Assembly (NCBI RefSeq): GCF_048773025.1
Contig: NC_133548.1
Location: 21,394,501 to 21,458,500 of the forward strand
Direction of reading: 5' to 3'
DNA: 64,000 nucleotides
Source: Camelus bactrianus
Lineage: Eukaryota; Chordata; Mammalia; Artiodactyla; Camelidae
The notes under the pieces were generated by a model. It had not been told where the DNA came from. It ran no database searches and saw only the letters and a list, made by a program, of their open reading frames with translations. Made by a program: the position numbers and the translations under genes. This document shows, one piece after another, positions 57,540-64,000 of the stretch (position 1 is the stretch's first letter; each line of letters begins with the position of its first letter).

Positions 57540-58460
57540 TCAAAGCATTCTTAAAACAAAATCCTTCTTGAACAAGGGGAACAATTAGGACTGGAAGTGA
57601 TTCTCCCCCAATCTGGAGAAACGTTTCTCCAAACTGATTAAGAGAGAGGATTGGGAAAAGCACCTGGAGTTCCTTGGAGCCCAGTCACTGAGAATAGGCA
57701 GGACTCTGGAAAGGCTGGCAGGAGGGCTGGCAGTGCAGGTGCCTAAAGTGTTTAAATTTGTAACCATCTCTTCTCCAGTGCCTTGGCTGTTTGCACTAAT
57801 AGCAGAAACTAGAAGGCTTTTGGGTTTGTTTAGGAGCCTTCATTTGGTGGAGTTGTAGATGAACGATTTGGGTGGTCTTCCTCCTAGGTGACTCATCTTC
57901 AGTGCCCAAGAGCTGGTTTTTGCCACACTAACTAGGTCTGGAGTGGATAGTTTCCCATCCCATCCTGGTCCTTTTTACTAGAAGGGAAAGGTCCCAGTTC
58001 AGACCATTAATAAACAGAGCTTAAAACTACCTGGCGGAAACATCTGAAGGAAAGCCAGTATTTTCTTTAAAAACAATATGACGTTGGTTGTAACAGTCAT
58101 GAACAGGTTCACCAGATTTTTGTGTGCAAGCTTGAACTGTGTTCCAATCAACAAGATTTGGAAAAACCTTAGGAATTACTCTATAAACTCACCAAGCAAT
58201 TGCCCGAGCCTGATTACATAATAAATTAGTGGGCTGGTTTCTCAGGTGTCATTCTAGAGACCTTTCAGAATTTTCCTAATTAGCAGTCTTCATCCAGTGC
58301 TGGGCCTGGCCGTCACCAATAAGGACATGACTAGCTGATACAATTCAGAGAAACTGGGTGGATAAGTTTGAATGACTCTATTACATTCCTCAGCAAATCT
58401 GTGAGGATCTTGAGTTACCTGGGAAAAATCCCTGACCATGGCTCATCGTCTAGCTTTCAA
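57540..58460 (-). mobile_element. Fossil endogenous retrovirus gag fragment (capsid and nucleocapsid)
   Basis: Translated on the minus strand, 58400-57900 resembles the gag capsid (p30) of class I gamma-like retroviruses, with the order: a Phe-Ala-Glu-Glu block, Gly-Gln-Ala-Gln-type and Trp-Met-Lys-Thr blocks, a Phe-Lys-Glu-Asn block and an Ile/Phe-Asn-Gly-Leu-Asn block. A zinc-knuckle (CCHC) nucleocapsid-like stretch follows near 57815-57785. It is broken with several breaks, and old. No LTR of the same element is recognised next to it; L1 begins at its upstream edge. Confidence 0.68.
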
Positions 58461-58465
58461 TAATA

Positions 58466-59473
58466 TATGAAATTAAGAGAAACAATCCCTTTTAAAATCA
58501 CATCCAAAAAACAATAAAATTCTTAGGAATAAATCTGACCAAGGAGGTGAAAGACTAACACATGGAGAACTACAAAGTACTGATTAAGGAAGTTAAGGAT
58601 GGCTTAAAGAAATAGAAAGATAGCCCATGCTCTTGGATTAGAAGAATCAATATTGTTAAAATGGCCATACTGCCCAAGGCAATCTACAGATTTAATGCGA
58701 TCCCTATCAAATTACCCAGGACATTTTTCACAGAACTAGAACAAATAACCCTAAAATTTAAATGGAATCACAAAAGACCCAGAATTGCCAAAGCAATATT
58801 GAAGAAAAAGAACAAAGCTGGAGATTTCAAGATGTAGAATAGATAAACAAGATTATCCTGTATAGCACAAGGAAATATATACAAGATCTTATGGTAGCTC
58901 ACAGTGAAAAAAAATGTGACAATGAATATATGTAAGTTCATGTATAACTGAAAAATTGTGCCCTACACTGGAATTTGACACAACATTGTAAAATGACTAT
59001 AACTCAATAAAAAAAAAGTTAAAAAAAAAAAAAAAAGAACGAAGCTGGAGGAATAACCCTCCCAGCAGAGCTACGGTAATCAAAACAGCATGGTATTGGC
59101 ATAAAAACAGACATATGGACCAATGGACCAGAATAGAGAGCCCAGAGATAAAACCCACAGACCTATGGTCAATTAATCTTCAACAAAGGAGGCAAGAATA
59201 TACAGTGGAGAAAAGACAGTCTCTTCAGCAAATGGTGTTGGGAAAACTGGACAGCAGCACGTAAATGAATGAAATTACGACATTCCCTCACACCATACAC
59301 AAAAATAAACTCAAAATGGCTTAAGGACTTAAATATAAGACAAGACATGATAAACTTCCTAGAAGAAAACATAGGCAAAACACTCTCTGACATCAATCTT
59401 AGTAATGTTCTCGTAGGGCAGTCTACTCAGGCAATAGAAATAAAGGCAAAAATTAACAAATGAGACCTAATTA
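58466..59473 (+). mobile_element. L1 ORF2 3' portion, interrupted by a second L1
   Basis: 'aaattaagagaaacaatccc', 'taggaataaatctgaccaag', 'gatagcccatgctcttggat', 'aatctacagatttaatgcga', then after the insertion 'aatcaaaacagcatggtatt', 'ccaatggaccagaatagaga' and 'tggcttaaggacttaaatat'. The frame at 59269-59463 is the ORF2 carboxy-terminal region. The element is 5' and 3' truncated. Confidence 0.9.
58824..59034 (+). mobile_element. Young L1 3' end nested in L1 ORF2
   Basis: Reads 'gattatcctgtatagcacaa', 'gtgacaatgaatatatgtaa', 'gaaaaattgtgccctacact', 'ttgacacaacattgtaaaat', 'gactataactcaataaaa' and ends in an A tail. The target 'aaaagaac(a/g)aagctggag' is present before (58806-58823) and after (59033-59050). 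The tail text is what I know from camelid L1. Confidence 0.92.
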
Positions 59474-61555
59474 GGTGTATAGATAAGGAAATGAAAGTCA
59501 ATGCAAATAATGAGATCTGTCCAATCCTTTTATTTATCCAACTTTCTCATAAGATTAAACCAGGAAGCTCAAGAGGTGCTCTTGTTCCTTTAAAAAAAAA
59601 AAAAAAGAGTAAGTATCTGAATAAGAAATACAAGAATAAGAGATAAGGAATGAAAACTTGAATCTGGGATTTTAAGATTAAATTATCAGGCTTTTGACAT
59701 TGAAAGCTACAATTGCTACTTTGTTATAAACATTATTTATAATAGGTGATTGAAAACTAGAGTGCACAAGATGTAAAAGGAAAGATGTATTATACAAATT
59801 CATCTTGAGTTGCTTTTCTATAATCTCTTGTTATATTTACATTAATAGAAATACACTCTAATGATATCTTAGTAAAGCGGATTTTTCTGCCCAGTACTTC
59901 TTTCATTTCTGCAAACTGAAGATGGCATAACTTTTCTCAAACGGTTTTTATAACAAACACTTGCAGTAATTATGTAACACTTTAAGGAGTGTCTCTCAAT
60001 TAGTAGATACTCATTAAATATTTGATGAATAACAGCAACTTTGCCCACTCAGTCCTTTCTTCTTTTCCTTTTAACAGTGCAGTTTTTGTGTGTTTTGTTG
60101 TTATTTTGTTGTTTTTGTTGCTTTTAATTCTGAATATAGTTTTACTCTTGCAGTCAAGAAGTCTGAAATTGCTCTCATACCTCCACACCCACCTTCTCTG
60201 AAATCACTATTTGCAATCTGTAGTGTGACAACATAGATGTGCCAGCAAATACTGTTAGAAAGGTCTGTCATGGGAAATTAGTCCTTACGCTCTTAGGCTG
60301 CAGCTGTGAAATGTGAATTTAGAGTTTTCTAAAAGAATTTTCATTTTGTCATTGAGAATGGCCATTTATTATCTTTTTTTTTCCAACAGAGGACTTAAAT
60401 GCTGCCTCAAAAATTAAACACAGCACTTGAAAACATTTTTTCAAAATCCAGTGTGTCAGGAAAAATTCTACTGATCAAATTTATGGACAATTTTATTTCC
60501 CTCACTTGCTTCCTTTGCTTGGAACAACAGGGTCTCTCTTTATCCAGGTCTTCATCTGTGCTTGGGTTTTGGTTTGGATATGACAGGAGTTTGGTTTTTT
60601 TTTTTTTTTTCCTTCTCTTCTTCTTCTTCTTCTTCTTCTTTAAATATACTTAATGCTTAGGGAGTCTGTTTATATGTCAAAATTTACATATATTCTATAC
60701 CTTTTATAGCAGCTCATCGTGTACTTGATATGGATAAGATGATCTTAATCACTAGAAAACAGGTACTTTGCATTTTTCATTACATATCCACATTATTTTC
60801 CTTCTAAACAGTCATTATGGTGCTACAGATATCTCTCTGGATTCATTTATCATGGGCAGATCTTGAAAAAGTTTTCAATTTGCACATTTCTCTCTCTTTA
60901 TTTTCTTTATAAACAAGTGGATTACATATTCCATCATATTTTATTGTCTGGAATAGCTGCTGAACAAGAAAATATATAATTTGCACTCCTGCATCTACAG
61001 ATGAAATTGATCACTTTAGTACAATTTCATCTGAGGTAAAACCCAGAATGTTTTTTTTTCTTTATAGACATACTCATTCTATTTTCTGCAAAGCAGATAT
61101 ATTTAATATAGTAATTAAAACACTACATTAGGACTCCATTCAATTCCATCTCTGACTATGTTGAATACTGACTAGCTCTAGTTCTGTTTCACAAATAATC
61201 TGTAACTATCTCTCATCTGTTACAAACTGTGTTTTCTTTCATTGTTAACATGAAACTGACCCTGGTTATTTATTCAATCCTATGTGAGTGGTTAGAGGAT
61301 GGCTGTGAATGTGACTGTTCTTTTTAGAAAATATACTTGGTATTGACAGCCTGCAAACATTAGCTGGCATTTTTCTCCAGAAACAAGGAAAAAATTAGCA
61401 ATTCTCCAGATGCTACAAAGAACCATGCCTTGATGTAATTTACATAAATAAGAACATTTTAAACAAATTCTCATAATGTAATTTCTTCTACATATATGTC
61501 AATAATAGGTATGCTAGACAGTAAAATTTTTAAAAGGACACAATGGTAATAATGG
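59474..61555. other. Unassigned unique DNA, 2.1 kb
   Basis: No repeat family or gene recognised except simple repeats. A short L2/MIR-like end 'actcattaaatatttgatga' sits at 60009-60028. Confidence 0.4.
60595..60640 (+). repeat. Poly(T) followed by (TTC)n
   Basis: A 16-base T run is followed by about nine TTC/CTT units. Confidence 0.95.
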
Positions 61556-61559
61556 AAAG

Positions 61560-61810
61560 CTACAGTGGTTAAACATGGTACCTAGAACCAAACAGAGTCT
61601 GAACTGACTTTGCCACTTATGAACTATGTAACCATGATCAAATTACTTACTTGATTATCTCTATGACTCAGTTTCTTCATCTGCAAAATAGGCATAACAG
61701 TAAAACCTATATCACTGAGTTGTCACGAGGGTTAAAGGAGTTAATATAAAGTGCTCAGAGGCACACCTCGTATGCACTAGTGATACGTACTATTATGAGT
61801 GATCAATGTT
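61560..61810 (+). mobile_element. MIR SINE, nearly full length
   Basis: 'ctacagtggttaaacatggt', 'gactttgccacttatgaact', 'gactcagtttcttcatctgc', 'aaaataggcataacagtaaa', 'gagggttaaaggagttaata' and 'aaagtgctcagaggcacacc' follow MIR from near start to end. Confidence 0.88.
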
Positions 61811-61854
61811 AACTAACATCATGGGGATGACCTCATTTACTTCTCAGAATACAA

Positions 61855-61990
61855 CTATAAAATTGATTCTGGTTTTGTTCTTATCTCACTGAGGGTGGCC
61901 AAATCCTTTGCCTGAGGTCACATGGACAGTGAGGGTCGAACTGAGACTTTCATCCAGAGCGCTGGGCTCTTGGGACCACTCCCTCATCTG
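61855..61990 (-). mobile_element. MIR fragment, antisense
   Basis: 'gcctgaggtcacatggacag', 'tgagggtcgaactgagactt' and 'cagagcgctgggctcttggg' follow antisense MIR. Confidence 0.72.
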
Positions 61991-64000
61991 TCACAACACC
62001 CCCTCCCACCTCTTACAGGTGGATGAAGTTGATGAAAATCAGAATAACTGAATGGATTCGGGATGAAGTCATAAACTGATTCCATAAAATACTTGGTGGG
62101 ATTTTATTTTCAGCTGTCGTATTGAATAGTAAGCTAGTAATGCTAAGAAATTACAGCTTTCTGGAGGCCTCTTCTAAGAACTCAGTCAAAAAGTCGACAT
62201 CGTAGACATTAACTTGCTTAATATTTAAACTTGTATATATTTAGCAATTTCGAGAGTCAAGAACCTTAATGTTTCAGAGTCAAGGACCTTTGAAGAATCT
62301 GTCGAAAGGTAGCGACACTCCCCCTAGAATGGCACACATACACATATGATTTAGAAAATAATTCTAGGTGTTTCTGGGTCCCGTGAGACCTATCCATGCA
62401 CTCCAGGTAAGAAGCCCTGACTGTGGGAAGGACCGTCTCGCATCCTTGCTGTATCTTATCTGAGAACTCAAAGTGTCAAGACCGACACAAAGATTTATCT
62501 ACTTGCAAATTTAAGATAGCACCCATCTTTCAGAAATTAAGCTTGAATAAATGATTTGAGCATTTACCAGCTGATTTAAACCAACCAACCAACCAACTTT
62601 CCTTTAACTATAGCCTTATCATACAACTTTTAGAATTTTGAAGTCAAAATATGCTCACTTGGGGACAGTGTTCTTTTTTTTTTTTAATAAATTTTTAAAA
62701 GACTAACCAAGGGAAGCAACTTATTTTCTATGATTTTTGAAAAACTGGCATTTGGGTTTATTTTGGGAGCTTAGTGTATAACTCCCTGAAGAAGTAATAA
62801 GCTACATTAGCCTCTGCATTACCCCTCTCAGGGTCCAATGTCTTCAGATGCAGATCCTTATTTCATTTTAATGATGACTAAGGCTCTGTAAATTCCAAAG
62901 GGTCTTACAATCACCAGCATTTCAGAAATAAAGCCTGGCATAATCTTCAGCAGAACAGGCAATGTTTTTCGCATATACTAGGCAAAGAATATCATCCTAG
63001 AAATTTTAAGAAAGAAAATTAGTTTCTCCTAGTAAAAAATACATAAGTGATTGCCATAGTTTGTGGAAAATATATATTTATCCAATAGGGGACCCTATTC
63101 TAAACTTTGGGATATTTTGCATAAAAATAAAGATTTAGGGATTTTGATTTATTTTTTTATAAAGGACAATGTAGGTCTAAGTTGCCGATAATTTGTCACT
63201 GGCTAACTCTATGCTTACCCATTAGAAAAGCAATAACAATTCAGTGTTTCTGAGCTTCAATATTAAATATACATACACATATATGCATATATTACATATT
63301 TATTTATTTACATTTAGTGCAGTATTTGTACCCTCGAAAGTTAATTATGAAGATTTAAACGTTTCTCTTGCTTTCATTTTTGCCCCAACCATTCATTGTG
63401 AACATTTCAAACTTAAAGCAAAAGCAAAAGAATCATTTATTTTTTAATTAACAGTTTTTACTGTGTTCCCGTTAAATTCAAGGCAAAATATTTACTTTGA
63501 ATCTGCTTGAACAGATGTGACATTTTCACAGGAAATGATAACTATAAATAGAATCAGAAAATGTACCTCGGCTAATGCCTAACTCTAAGCTTTACATAGG
63601 GACCCCTAGTGGAAGGTGGCCAGAATTCTGTTATATGATCCTTATCAGTTACAGCTGTGAAACAGATTCACATGAATTGTTTTGGACCATTTCAGAGATT
63701 CCATTTCATAGTACTGGCACATGTAGGAAAAGCCATTAGTACGCACGCACACTCACATGCCAACACACACACACATGCACACTCTGGATTTGATAGTGCA
63801 CTCTGTTCTTCCACAAAAAAAAAAATAATAATAATAATAAAAAAATAAGGAACATAGCAAAGTTTTTCTTCCACTGTATAGGGGTAAATTACTCTAAATA
63901 AATATTATTCTCACTATGCCGAAACACATTTATTTTTAAAATGCCATTGATTAGGAAAGCAAATTTGGAATTCTATAACTACTAAAAAATTAAGTGTATA
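61991..64000. other. Unassigned unique DNA with simple repeats
   Basis: No repeat family or gene recognised. Simple repeats: (CCAA)n at 62580-62596, poly(T) near 62673-62686, CA-rich 63742-63783, A-rich and (ATA)n 63815-63846. Confidence 0.4.

Noticed and set aside
60362-60470. Pyrimidine tract plus AG at 60380 as an exon start
   Set aside because: All three frames after the AG close within 13 codons; no donor at a sensible distance.
1-64000. CRISPR array, operon, tRNA, rRNA, U6, 7SK or Y RNA genes
   Set aside because: None seen on either strand; the window is mammalian non-coding DNA and prokaryotic features do not apply.

Overview
This window is ordinary mammalian non-coding DNA: AT-rich, CpG-poor, packed with interspersed repeats, and without any protein-coding gene I can support. 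The long open frames (about 60-110 codons) are either shadows of repeats or chance openings. I cannot tell whether it is intergenic or lies in a long intron.

Organism: MIR, L2, MER5A, Tigger1 and MLT1 copies show a placental mammal. Two L1 3' ends (20041-20420 and 58824-59034) carry a 3' UTR of the kind I know from cetartiodactyls, with wording I associate with camelids. I see no ruminant BovA, pig PRE1 or whale CHR SINE. A camelid is my best guess; this rests on memory of family consensus sequences, not on a search.

Layout: 1-6.3 kb holds an old LTR-like block with a 159-bp direct duplication, L2, MIR and a hAT transposon. 6.9-15 kb has MLT1-type LTRs, an L1 ORF2 fragment, MER5A and MIRs. 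16-20.5 kb is L1-rich, including an old copy that looks 5'-inverted and a younger 3' end. 21.6-24.8 kb has an MLT1 LTR, a fossil retroviral pol fragment, L2 and a TG microsatellite. 24.8-29.1 kb is mostly unique DNA with an unusual inverted repeat. 29-41.4 kb has MLT1, MER5A, L1 split by MLT1A, L2, MIR, a MER2-like element and two MLT1 LTRs in tandem. 41.5-49.3 kb has two probable solo ERV LTRs, one sitting in an old L1, a 15-bp degenerate tandem repeat, and a Tigger1 inserted in an old LTR. 49.3-57.2 kb is largely unique, with possible regulatory sequence. 57.3-59.5 kb stacks an LTR, a fossil retroviral gag fragment, and an L1 ORF2 fragment split by a young L1 3' end with clear target-site duplications. 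59.5-64 kb is mostly unique DNA with MIRs and microsatellites.

There are no cooperating genes to describe. The main value of the window is its insertion history and a handful of unexplained sequence structures. No new biological system is evident. Boundaries of old repeats are approximate, usually within 10-50 bases.
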